Shown here piece after piece: positions 44,249 to 55,636 of a stretch of 64,000 bases of DNA (positions are counted from its first letter, which is position 1; the number at the start of each line of letters is the position of its first letter). The translations under genes were made by a program, and so were the position numbers. Location of the stretch: NCBI GenBank assembly GCA_964016875.1, contig OZ024725.1, positions 49,149,927 to 49,213,926 on the forward strand, read 5' to 3'. The stretch comes from Fallopia convolvulus. Lineage: Eukaryota; Streptophyta; Magnoliopsida; Caryophyllales; Polygonaceae. A model generated the notes under the pieces. It was not told the origin of the DNA. It made no database searches and was given only the letters and a program-made list of their open reading frames with translations.

Positions 44249-47200
44249 ATGAATAATCGTGCTTGGATGGATGAAAGACACTTGCCGGATGGTGGAGGTA
44301 TTCATCCAACATTTTTTCATGGGGTGGATGAGTTTGTAGAGTTTGCAATATCTCAAGTTTATTTCATGGATGGAGACAAGATAAAATGTCCATGTACAAG
44401 GTGTCGTAATTGTAAATTCTTGAAAACTGACGACGTAAAAGAGCATTTATATCGCCGTGGGTTTATGTCTGATTATTATTGGTGGACGGCACATGGTGAG
44501 CGTGATGAGATATTTGCACCGCCGTCAAATAGTCAACAATCAGGGGGGAATCGAGGAGGCTTTTATAATCAATTAAATGCAGAACAAAGGATGGTATTTG
44601 ATATTGCAGGTCCTGATTTTGTTCCGCCTACGTGGTTTAGTGATAATAATGCTGCTTTTGTGTCATCCAATAGTAATGATGTGGGAGTTGGGCACTTGGA
44701 TCCTACTAATGAGGTGAATGAAATGGTAACTGATCCAGTTCCAGTTGAGGAAGAAGCTAGATTGTCGCAGAGGTTTTTTGATGTGCTAAAAGCATCTGAT
44801 GAACCTGTGTATCCAGGATGTGAAACACATACACAATTGTCTTTTGTGGCAAGGCTTTTGAGTTTGAAGAGTGAATATAATGTGCCTGCAAGTGTTTTTG
44901 ATGGTTTTGTTCAATTGTATGATGAAATTTTGCCTCCGGATCATAAGGTTCCAAAAGATTTATACCAGGCAAAGAAGTTGGTTCGGGATTTAGGTTTACC
45001 TGTGGAGAAAATTCACATGTGTCCAGAAGGTTGTATGTTGTATTGGAAGGGTGATGCTGATGCTGAATCATGCAAGTTTTGTGGTCATGCTAGATATGTG
45101 AGTACAAATGGTCGAAAAAGCATTCCACATAAGGTTCTTCATTACTTGCCTATAACTCCACGATTACAGAGATTGTTTGCTTCTGAAACTACTGCTGCTT
45201 CTATGACTTGGCATGCTCGTTATGCATCAAAAGACGGGATTATGTCTCATCCTTCACATGGGGCTGCATGGAAAAGGTTGGATACTTTGTATCCAACCTT
45301 TGCTTCTGAGCCTCGTAATGTTCGTTTGGGTCTATGTACTGATGGCTTTGCACCCTTCGGTAAATCTGGGAAAACATATTCTTGTTGGCCAGTTATTGTG
45401 ACCCCGTACATTCTTCCATCAGAAATGTGCATGACTTATTCTTGTCCATGATAGTGCTAGGTCCTCGGAATCCTAAGAAGTTAATAGATGTGTGTTTGCA
45501 ACCTTTGATTGATGAGTTAATGCAGTTGTGGGAGTCTGGTGCAACTACTTATGATGTGTCAACCAATGAATGTTTTGTCATGCGTGCAGCTTTACTTTGG
45601 ACGATAAATGACTTCCCTGCTTATGCTATGTTGTCTGGATGGAGTACAACTGGAGTTTTAGCATGTCCCTATTGTATGGAGAGGTCAAAAGCTTTTCGAT
45701 TGCAACATGGTAAGAAGCCTTGTTGGTTTGATTGTCATCGATGATGTACACCTATTGGTCATCCTTTTCGAGAAAACAAAAAAGATTTTTACATCAATAG
45801 AGTTGAAAGATCTTTACCGCCTCCTATGTTGACTGGAGAAGAAATTTGGGAGCGTGTATGCCAATTCCCCACAGTAATTGATGCTCCACTTAGTACACCT
45901 CCTGGCTATGGATGTGACCACAAGTGGACAAAACAAAGTATTTTCTGGAGACTTCCTTATTGGCCATATCTCTTGATTCGTCACAACCTTGATGTTATGC
46001 ACATAGAGAAAAATGTGTTTGATAATGTTTTCAACACTGTGATGGATGTCCCTGGAAAGACCAAGGATAACTTGAATGCACGCAAGGATCTTGGCCTATA
46101 TTGTTATCGTCCCGAGCTTCAAGTAGACAGTGCTCACAAAGGTGCAAAACCAAAGGCAATTTACACATTGGTAAAGGATGGGAAGAAAAAAGTTTGTGAT
46201 TGGGTGGGATCTTTGAAATTTCCTGATGGCTATTCTTCTAACCTTGGTAGATGTGTCCAAGTTGATGATTGCAAACTCGTTGGGATGAAAAGTCATGATT
46301 GTCACATCTTTATGGAGAGGCTTCTACCAATTGCATTTAGAGAGTTGTTGCCTTCAACAGTTTGGGGCCCTTTAACTGAGTTGAGTTTGTTTTTTCAATC
46401 AATTTGTGCATCGTCGTTGTCAGTTGTTGAGATGGTACGATTGCAATCCACAGTACCTCTTCTATTGTGTAAATTGGAGCGGATTTTTCCACCTTCATTT
46501 TTTGATTCCATGGAGCATCTCTTACTTCATTTGCCATATGAGGCTCAAGTAGGTGGACCGGTTCAGTATCGATGGATGTACGTATATGAGAGATTTTTGT
46601 ATCATTTGAAGCAAAAAATGTCAAACCCAACACATGTGGAGGCATCGATATGTGAAGCCTACTTGAGCGAAGAAAGATCAAATTTTGCAGAGCATTACTT
46701 TCCACCGCATGTTCCTTCTAAACTAAGGAAACCTAGCAGGAATAATGATATTTTCCAAGATGGTGATAATGCTTTTTCCATTTTCAACCATCCCGGTCGA
46801 AGTAGTGGCAAAGAGAAAACAAGGTGGATGACATAAGAAAAAGAGTATCATGCTGCACACACTTACGTATTGCTCAATTGTCGTGAAATCGATGACTTTG
46901 TTGAGTAAGTTTCTAATTCGTTTTTATTGATTCATTTTGAAAATTTATAATTCCTTTTTATTAACAGTTGTGTATGTATTACAAGATGTTTGCTGTTGAA
47001 AAGGGTGGGGCCGATGATGCAAAAATTGAGAAGGAATTTGCAGGATGGTTTAAAAACTATGTAAGTGTTAGTTTTATTCATGTCCTTGTGAATTTGTTAT
47101 AACAAATTTTAAAACTTGACATATATATGTTGTAGGTTCAAAATAACATTTCAGAGGATCAAAACCAATTTTTGTATAATTTAGCATGGGGTCCAAAGGT

Positions 47201-47873
47201 AGAAGTTAAGAGTTGGCCAAAATACTTTGTTAATGGATATATTTTTCACACTCTGGAGCATGGTGTTGGAAAATCAACGATGAATAGTGGAGTTTGTGTT
47301 AAGGGATGCAATTATGAGAATGCTCAGGCTGATTTTTATGGTCTTCTTGAAGAAATCATCGAACTTGATTATAGTGGTTCACCAGAGAATGAAATGAAGG
47401 TGTTGTTGTTTAAGTGTATGTGGTTCGATCCACTTACTGGAATGGAAGTTCATCCAGTGTACAAGCTTGTTGAAATTAATCACAAAAAGTTGTATAAGAA
47501 ATATGAACCATTCATATTAGCTCAGCAAGCAATTCAAGTTTATTATGCAGATTACCCTGGAGCAAAGCGAGGTCGTGTGAATTGGTGGGCGGTATGTAAG
47601 ACAATGCCTCGAAGTAGAATAGAAACAAGATGGACATCTGTTTCCCCTGCTTATCAGCCTGATGAAATTGCCACACATGCGTCATCCATTCAAACGGTGG
47701 TCGAAGATATGCCAACACATTTACGTGATCCGGAAGGTTTATTTGATTTCATATCTGAGGATGACACGGAAGAACTTGATGAAAATAATGATGAAGATGA
47801 GGAACTTTTTAACGGAGGTGCAGAAGACTATGAATCAGAGACAAACATTAACAACGAAGTTGATTTAGAGTAA
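44249..47873 (+). pseudogene. CACTA TNP2-type transposase, broken by a frameshift and stops
   Basis: ATG at 44249 follows a splice-acceptor-like TGTGTAG. The transposase-associated domain comes first (GGGIHPTFFHGVDEFVEFA, CPCTRCRNCKF, HLYRRGFMSDYYWWTAHGE). The TNP2/Transposase_21 core follows (LGLCTDGFAPFGKSGKTYSC, WSTTGVLACPYCMERSKAF, PYWPYLLIRHNLDVMHIEKN), then a DUF4218-like region (46270-46700) and DUF4216 (FVNGYIFHTLEHG, VLLFKCMWFDPLTGM; 47215-47560). The tail is acidic. Breaks: a frame change near 45440, an in-frame TGA near 45742 and a TAA at 46834. Probable introns start at 46905 and near 47060. The conserved order shows it was once a complete TNP2 gene. Confidence 0.9.
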
Positions 47874-48444
47874 GTACGTGGTATTAAATTTTACTATATT
47901 TTTTATTGAAAATATTGTTATAATACTTAATTAATTACATATTTGCATATTATGATCACACAGGTAAGGATATGTTTCTATATATTATCACGTACACAAA
48001 TGAGGGCATGGAGAGAAATTTATTAATCGGGTATGTTAACTTAACTACATATACCTCTTAATATGAGTTAGGTCTATTTTATAAACAATTACAATTTTAT
48101 TTTATTAAGCTTATTTCTGATATGGATAATTTTATTTTTCAAGGAAAGTTAAGCAAACAGATATATAGGTACGTGCATACTTTTAATTAGTTGTTTTTTA
48201 TGGATACTCCAAATTTACCTCACATATGCTAAATATTGGGGGAAGTGAAATTACAGGGAGGGAAACGAAAATTACAGGGAGGGAATTTCAATTTTCACCA
48301 AATTGAAGAACAAAAATAAACCCTCTTTGTTCTAACGCGATTTGCTCCAAACCACAGCTCCTTTCTCTTTGTTCCAAAGCCAGTCTCTCTCTTGCTCTCT
48401 TCAAAACACCAGCTCTTCCTTCTGACGGCGAAATTGTACGTAAA

Positions 48445-50456
48445 GTGTTCAATCGTAAGGGATCAAAGCACCTCAAGGACATATTTCACAAGGCTAGGGA
48501 AAAGGATTTCACAAAGCCAAATTGGGTTAAAGAAGAGATATGGGTGGAGTTGAAGAAAATATGGGAGGCTGATGGGTATAAACTAATATCTGAGCAGAAC
48601 AAGCTCAATCGAGTTGTTGCAACAGAAAAGGGCTTGCCACCTTTTAGAGGTGGTTCACGATCTACCACAAACCATAAAAGAAAGCTGGTATTTCTCATAT
48701 TATCTTTGTTAATGTGTATTTATCTAATTGGTAATTGTATATATGGTAAGCGTATATGGTTTCTTTTGTGGTCTTTGTTTTCCAATAGTGATTGCTCATA
48801 AAGGCTTGCCATCTTTCTGGTTGTTTGCTAATTTATGAGTTTCCGGTGCTTTTAGTCTTTAAAATTGGTGAATTGAGTAACTAATTTCAGAAAGTGGTGA
48901 ATTGGTGAATTGAGTAAATAATATAGTGCCTTCTAGAAGATTTGAAGCAATGTTTTGGTGATTCTCATACTTTTCTTCTTCTTTTTGGTTTGTTAATGGC
49001 GGTTTTAGACACAAGTTATTGATTACTTTAGATTCTCAAAGCTGTTTTCTGAATTTATTATATTATGTTTGTTAATGTGTGTTTATCTACCATAGACCAC
49101 AAACCACAAAAGAAGGTAGATTATATAACTTTTTTTTTCTATGGCAAGTGTATATGCACTTAGCAGATTATATAACTTCTGTTTTCTACTCTCCTTGGAT
49201 TGATTTTCTACTCTTCTTGTTCTGTGGTAAGTGTATATATGCACTTAGTAGATTGTATAACTTACTGTTTTTTTTTCTAGTGCGAGGAGCTTGGAAAACA
49301 ACTCAACCCAAAAGAAACATTTACAAAATGTTATGCCAAAAAAGACGGCACGTTTGGTAACAAGGTGGCTGAGGAGGCTGTGGTAAGCTTGCTGATTTTA
49401 AAACTTCATGTTATTGTTTATAACTGTAATAGTTTCAACCCTCTATTCTATAAATTTCCTCAATCATGTATGAGCACTGAGCAGTGGACTTTCCAGAAAG
49501 ATTTATCTCATGATCAATGTGTGATTATACTTGATAGGATATTAAAATGCTTTTTCTACACTAGAAATTCATTTTTTGTTTGTGAATTAGGCATTGAGGA
49601 AATTGGAGTGGTTCTACTCTGTAATGTCACATCGTTTCTGCAATTTAGTGTTAACTACTTCGTGTACTTAAATAATTCATTGTAATTCAAGGAGGTGGGG
49701 ATGATGTGATAATTAATCTAACAACGTATGTGAGGATCGTTCCTTGTAATTTAGTGTTAACTACGGTCAGTGAAGGTGTCTTTGGGCATTGATTCATATG
49801 ATATAGTCTTCAGCTCCTTTGGTAACAAGGTGGCTGAGGAAGTATTGTCTTATTGAATATGTTGAATATGCTTAATATGCTAAATTGTAGTGTGCTGAAT
49901 TCTTTTTATCATATTGGTTTTGTAGGAGAAGTTTGATACTTTGATGGAGGAAGCTATTCGAGATGCCGACTCTAATGGATCGAATTCGATTGACACAAAT
50001 ATTTTGTGGATTACGGCTGTTGGAGGTCCAAAGAAAGATTCAATTTTTGGTATGGGATCCGAGGCTCATTCTATGATTCAAGTTGCTAAATATGGTGTCC
50101 AAGATGTGACAAATGAATCTACACGTCGGAATTTGAAGGAGGAGTTAAGGGCTGAACTCATGGCAGAATTTTCAAGCATTAGGTCAGATTTTGGGGAGAA
50201 GGTCCAACAAGTTGAGAATTAATTAGGTGAAAAAGTGCAACAAGTTGAGAGTTCCTTAGGAAACAAAGTGCAACAAGTGGAGAGTTGCTTGGGGGAGAAA
50301 GTGAAGCAATTGGAGGATTCTTTGCAGCAAGTGGAGAGCACTATTGGGGATAAAGTGGACCGAATGCACAAAAGAATTGATAATCTCGTAGATAAAGAGA
50401 CCTTATTTGATACAATGACAAAGGTGCTTAAGAACCATCTCTCCACTAGTTCTTGA
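48445..50456 (+). pseudogene. Second CACTA gene (Ptta/En/Spm-type transposase, TnpA-like), broken
   Basis: Exon-like pieces: 48445-48690 (REKDFTKPNWVKEEIWVELK, WEADGYKLISEQNK), ~49280-49390 (CEELGKQLNPKETF, KKDGTFGNKVAEEA) and ~49925-50456. These match the plant transposase Ptta/En/Spm (Transposase_24) layout. The last exon ends in a coiled coil built of 11-residue units, consensus LGEKVQQVESS, repeated about five times (33-bp DNA units). A TAA at 50220 breaks the first unit. The product would be the DNA-binding partner of TNP2. Exon joints were not fixed exactly. Confidence 0.75.
50169..50360 (+). repeat. 33-bp tandem repeats encoding an 11-residue coiled coil
   Basis: Units near 50190, 50223, 50256 and 50289 share GGAGAAAGTGCAACAAGTTGAGAG-type sequence; a shortened fifth and a diverged sixth follow. 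Confidence 0.75.
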
Positions 50457-50699
50457 TTTTAGCTCTTGTAGTTTTTATATAAGGTTTGAACCTTAAAGTT
50501 AGTTTTGGATTCAAGAATATTTTCTTATGCATTTTAGGACATGGGTATTATGTTTAGTAAGACTTTATTAAGTATGTGTGTAATACTTTGTTTACTTTAA
50601 TTATATCCATGATTGATCTTCTGTTATTGAGATTGTGTGATTTTTGATCTAATGTGAAATTAAACAGGTTGTTAGCCTAATTTACAGAAAAAGAATTGG

Positions 50700-51320
50700 A
50701 AATAATTAATAAATATTAGCTACGAATATACTGACCAAATTAGCCACCACTTCACAAATAATTGTTGATTAGCAAGGGATATAGCGACCACATTAGTGAC
50801 CACCGCACTTCACCAACGGCAATAGCGACTGTATTAGCAACCAAATGCACATAACCAATGGCACTTATATAAATATATAGCAACCGTATTAGCGACCATC
50901 TGAGGGATCGATGATCTTATCGAGATTTAGCCACCATATCAGCGTCCGATTGCATTTGGCAAGCTTAACCACCATATTAGCGACCACTTTTGCAACAAAC
51001 GGTAAGGTCTAATTTACCAACAATGGTAGCGACCATATTAGCGGCCATGTCATCAATCAAGTTAGCGATGAATTAAAAGGCCATTTTAGCAATGTCATTT
51101 GCGATCATATTAGCGACGACTCATTGTTCTGGCTGTGCTCCCCCTTTAGAGACGAATTTAGCGACCAGACTGACATATGTCGCTAAAATCGGTCGCAAAA
51201 TATGTAGGCAAATAGCGGCGCTCTGTTTAGCGGCGGCATTCCCGGTGGTCGCTAAATCGGTCTCCACGTCAGATATCCAACGCTAATTCCGTCTCTAATA
51301 TGGTCGCTATTCCAGCGACC
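50700..51320. repeat. Right subterminal repeat array of the CACTA element
   Basis: More than 15 copies of TTAGCGACC/TAGCGACCA and the inverse, at 20-40 base spacing, mirroring the left array. Confidence 0.8.
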
Positions 51321-51543
51321 ATATCTGGTTACTCCCTTTCTTTTGATTTCTTGTTTATTTCTTGTTAATATGTCAAACAAACTTTTCTCTGTGTTGCCTC
51401 TGTGTGGTGTCCATCTCTCTTGTCAGACCTTGTGTTCTGTAAAGATTGAGATCTTACACAATTGTTGCAACGAGAGACTGACCCTTTATCTGATGAAATA
51501 TCCCTGAAACTTGTTCTCCAAACTTTGATGAAATCGACGGTGA

Positions 51544-53712
51544 ATCTCGATCATAATACTCATAATCTCGATCAGAATACTCATTTTATCTTTTTTGCTG
51601 CAATTTAGTTCTTCTCTTTCCTATTTGCTATTGGTCCTTCTTCTTATGCATAACTCTACCCTTTTCTTTTGTGTGAGTTATGTGCAGGTGCTTTATATAT
51701 CTGATCTCTTCGGGTTTCGATATATTCAGATTTGTGCGTTTGGAATCTTCTTTATAAATTTTATTGTGGAAATCTGCAGTCTAGTAATAATCTCAGGTTC
51801 TCTCCTTTCTCTTTCTGGTGTGCTTGTTTCCTCTGATCTTCTCATTCCTTTCCTTATTTTGATTGAGTTCTTCATTCTTGATTCTTCTTGTGATCTTGTA
51901 GCTTTTATTCTTCAACATTTTATCAAAGTATGCTTCTTTATGTATTTGCTTCTTTTTTATTCTTTACTCTTTTATGACATTTTTTCTGACTTTGCTTCAT
52001 CTTTGTGCTATTTTTTGCTTACTTTGATTATAAGGCCTGAGTACTCTCTGTGTTCTTCCTTGTTACTATGGGATGTTATTGGTTGGTTTTGTTATCTGGC
52101 TTTTCTTTCTTTCTTAACCTTTTATTGCATCTTATCTTCTATCTCAATTGGTTTTCTTCACTTATTCCCTTGTATGAGTGTTTTTTACTCATCTGAGGTT
52201 GAGCTAAGGTGTTTCCAATTGCGATGGTTGATTGAAATCTTTGAATCTGAAATCTTATTGAATCATCTCATCATTTATGATGTATTGACTCTTAATCTGT
52301 ATAACTATTCACAAATTCACAGTATTGTCCACTTTATTAGCAATGTTATGCTATCTTTATCCTATGTTATATATTACAATTGTACAACACTTTTTGTTCA
52401 TACTCTACAATATATGACAATTACTTATATTAGTTCATCTGTTATGATCATTTTTTGTCCTGACAATTATTTCTATACTCACTATCTTTATGAATATTTT
52501 GTGTCACAGAACCATAAAATAGTTGAAGGAATATACTGACAGATTAAGCTTCCCTCTTTTTTGATCTTGTTCTGGATCATAAGGACTGAGGTATTTTTGC
52601 CTATCTTCCTGATGATGTTACTAAAGTTTATACTAATGTTGATGTGTAGCTCTTATATGAAATTAAATCCTTTCCTTTGGTTCTTTGATTATCTACTAAA
52701 ACTCTTTGAAGGTCATTACTGGCAGTTAGAGCTCCCCTTTATGGTTATGTTTAATATCTCATATTGGGTTGAGGAGTTTTTGCCTAATAACCTAATGATG
52801 AAATTGCCCTATACAACTAATGAATGTTGTATAATGTTGATCATATATCCTTATTGTCTTCATGATAATTTAATTTGGATCTCTGATTTCAACATTATAC
52901 ATACATGCTATTTGCATATTTTCTATCCCCTCACTTATAATTTCGTATCCTTCATTCTTATTTCTGTTTCTTCACAATCCAGTGACTTTTTATTTTATAA
53001 AGTTAAAATCCAAGTCCTCTTTATAACCTATCTTGTATTTATTTCTACTACTTTTCATATATATGAAGATTTTAAATGGCAATCTCTATTTTGTTGGTCT
53101 TCTCTGAATTTGCATGTCCTTGTATTTATTTGTGTAACTCTTCATATTCCTGTCACTTTTATGAAATATAATCCTTTCAACCTAATTGCAATTAATGTTT
53201 TTTTGTGTCAACTGTGTGCAATCATTTCTCCAGCCCACTATGCATTAAATATTGCCTATTTTTGCCTATGTACTTGTTACTGTTTATCGTTTACTTTCAA
53301 CAACATTCACTACTATTTCATGATAACCTTGATTCTCTTTCATCCTAATTCCTTTTGCATGGATACTGTTTGCCTCGGTTGGAGATATATTATTAAATTT
53401 GTGAAGATCTTACTGCATGAAAAAATCTATCTCTATGTCATTAATGACTGCAATCTTCCTTGTATCTATCTACCTAATGCTCTTCTATTTATACATTCCT
53501 CGGTGGTCCTTCTCTTAATATCACTATCCTACAGTTGTTTTCCTGATAAGCTTATTCTCATACTTGTTCCTGTCTCTGCTAAGATGTCTAAAACTCTTTC
53601 TCACCAAGATGCTCTGGTTAACTTTCCTTTACAAACTTCCATCCCTAGTTCTATGGAACTTGAAGGGGTCCCCCCTTCTCTGATTTCTCTCCTCATACTC
53701 CATCTGTCTTAA
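51544..53712 (+). CDS. Long hydrophobic reading frame upstream of LINE ORF1 (function unknown)
   Basis: One frame runs 722 codons from after a TGA at 51541 with a single internal stop (TGA at 52537). Other frames here contain no comparable opening. The predicted chain is very rich in Leu, Ile, Phe, Tyr, Cys and Ser, with many stretches long enough to cross a membrane, e.g. around YLLLVLLLMHN and LIPFLILIEFF. No start codon is obvious at the 5' side. The frame is in phase with the ATG of ORF1 at 53584. I recognise no family. It could be a real extra LINE protein, an N-terminal extension of ORF1, or an effect of T-rich composition, though the last fits poorly with the length. Confidence 0.35.
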
Positions 53713-55199
53713 ATAATAACATACAGTCTCTTAGCCCCACTGGCCCTTTTTCTTGCCATGAAACTCTGTCTCACTTATCTGAAGGTACTCCTGAGCCTAT
53801 TCTTGAGGTTGTTTTTGTTCCAAGAAATGATATCCTGCATGCACCTTCTTTTGAGAGTGGTGTACCTCTCCTTGATCCTACAAAAATTCCTTCTGTCAAA
53901 AAGTACTTGCATGAGCTTATGAATTTCACTCTTCTGTTGAAAATGGTTGAGGAACCTATTTCCACTGTCCTTATAAACGGTAAGATGAAAGAAGCCTGGA
54001 AAGAATCTGTCAAAGGTGAGGTGCAGTTCCAAGAATTTGCAAATTTCTGGCTTTTGTTTAAGTTTGCCAATAAGGAAGCTCGTGACTTGGTTTGGGGTAA
54101 GAGGCCTTATCTTGTTCAGGGTAAGCTTGTTGCTCTCCTTCCTTTTTATCCTGATTTTAACCCTACTACTGATGAAGTTGTTAGAGCTGATATATGGGCT
54201 AGAATTCCTTCTCTACCCTATTACTTGTTCAACCCTTCTGCTCTTGATCTCATACTTAGAGATAACCATGTTGGAAGTTTTATTAGGATTGATGAAGGGT
54301 CCAATACCAAAAACAAAATGAAATTCTGTCGTGTCCTAGTAAATGTTGATGTTACTGGTCCTCTCAAAAAATGTGTCAAGATCCAAAACCATGATGGAAC
54401 CGTTTTGTCTCTTAAGCTGTGGTATGAAACTGTGTCTAAAGGGTGTGGATGTTGTGGAGAGGGATCTCATGTCTTTGATGATTGGCCTCTCAATAATATT
54501 CAACCTAGGAAAATCAAACTTACCTTGGAAGATAATCTTGTTGATGATGTTCTTATCCAACAAACCTACTTTAAGCTGCATGGCAACATGTCTGCTAGAC
54601 CTGTTATCCTAAGAGCACCCTCGGGTCCTACTTTTGTTAGGTCAAATGTTGTCTCTCCTTTTCATGCAAATGGTTCTTACAATATTGTTCCTCCTACTCA
54701 TATTATGCCCTCTGCTGTTGTTACTCCTCCTGGTGCTCCTTCTGGTCAAGTGAATGCTCCATATAATCCTTTGATGACTCTTGAAATGTTTCCATCTATG
54801 GATCATGCTGTCTTTGTAGACCCTAACTTGCTTATGCTTGCTCGTGAGCAAGTTGCTTATGCTGTTGCACATTTGAATGGCCCGATACCTGAGACTGTGA
54901 TGATCCATCCCTTCCTTTGTGCCTCTCCTATGGGTTCTGTTGGTATGGTTGGAGGATTCCCTTTTCCTCCTCCAGCACCACAGATTGCCTACATGGGGTT
55001 GACTGGTATGGATCAAGGGGCTGAGTCTAATCATTCTATTTTAAGAAACCAACTAGATGATGTTGCAATTATGTGTGCTGGTGACAACAATTCTGAATCT
55101 TCTAAATGTAAGGACAAGGAAACTGCAGCTGAGAATCCGGAGGCTTCATCTGTTCCAAAGAAGCCTAAAAAGACAAGGGGAAGGAAGAATGTTGTTTAA
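53584..55199 (+). pseudogene. LINE ORF1 (DUF4283-type nucleic-acid-binding protein), frameshifted
   Basis: Begins at ATG 53584 (MSKTLSHQDALVNFPLQ). It shifts frame near 53670 at a run of six C and then stays open to 55199. The DUF4283 domain is clear (NFTLLLKMVEEPISTVLING, FANFWLLFKFANKEARDLVW, YLVQGKLVALLPFYPDFNP, DIWARIPSLPYYLFNPSAL). A zinc-knuckle-like CGCCGEGSHVFDDW follows, in which the last metal ligand is Trp instead of Cys. The tail is Pro/Val-rich and ends Lys-rich (KKPKKTRGRKN). In plant L1 elements this protein binds the element RNA. It lies 437 bp before ORF2. Confidence 0.85.
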
Positions 55200-55636
55200 T
55201 GATTAGTACAACTACTAAGCTTGGGTCTGGATGTTTTCAATTTCAATTTCAAAGTTGTTGTTGTAATTTCAGCTTTTACTTTCTATGCTTTGATTGTAAG
55301 ATACTTACTTCTCTGAGAGCTGATCCTTTGCTTTGGATCCTTTTGAGTTTGAGCTCTCTTGGTTTAAATTTCCTAGAACTCTTTTGTTATGGTTGTTTAA
55401 GGACTGGTCAGTTGGTTATGATCACTTATGGGGTTATAGTGTACCCTGTATTGCTTGTTTGTAGTTTTAATTCCCAAGTGAATCCGGACTTTCAGGTTGT
55501 ATATTTTTATCTTGTGGTTTACTTATTTCTGTTTACTTGTTTTTTTTGCTTGTTTGTTTGGATTATGAACCTTGTTCTGAAATCTTTTTTGAACCTTCAT
55601 TTGGCAAGTTCGAGTATGACCAATTTTTTATGAATA
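55200..55636 (+). other. Spacer between LINE ORF1 and ORF2
   Basis: T-rich sequence with an open frame (55199-55633) of hydrophobic composition like that upstream of ORF1. No domain recognised. Confidence 0.4.

Larger units (their letters stand above)
43065..51334 (+). mobile_element. CACTA (En/Spm) transposon, ~8.3 kb
   Basis: The left end is CACTACTAGAAAACGCTG at 43065, the canonical CACTA terminus. The right end near 51334 is decayed: its complement reads GAGTAACCAG before a matching GCTG...AGCGACC block. Subterminal arrays of TAGCGACC/GGTCGCTA lie at both ends, and two transposase genes lie between. The 3-bp duplication could not be confirmed (TAG on the left only). It inserted into the 5' region of the LINE. 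Transposase frames are broken. Confidence 0.85.
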
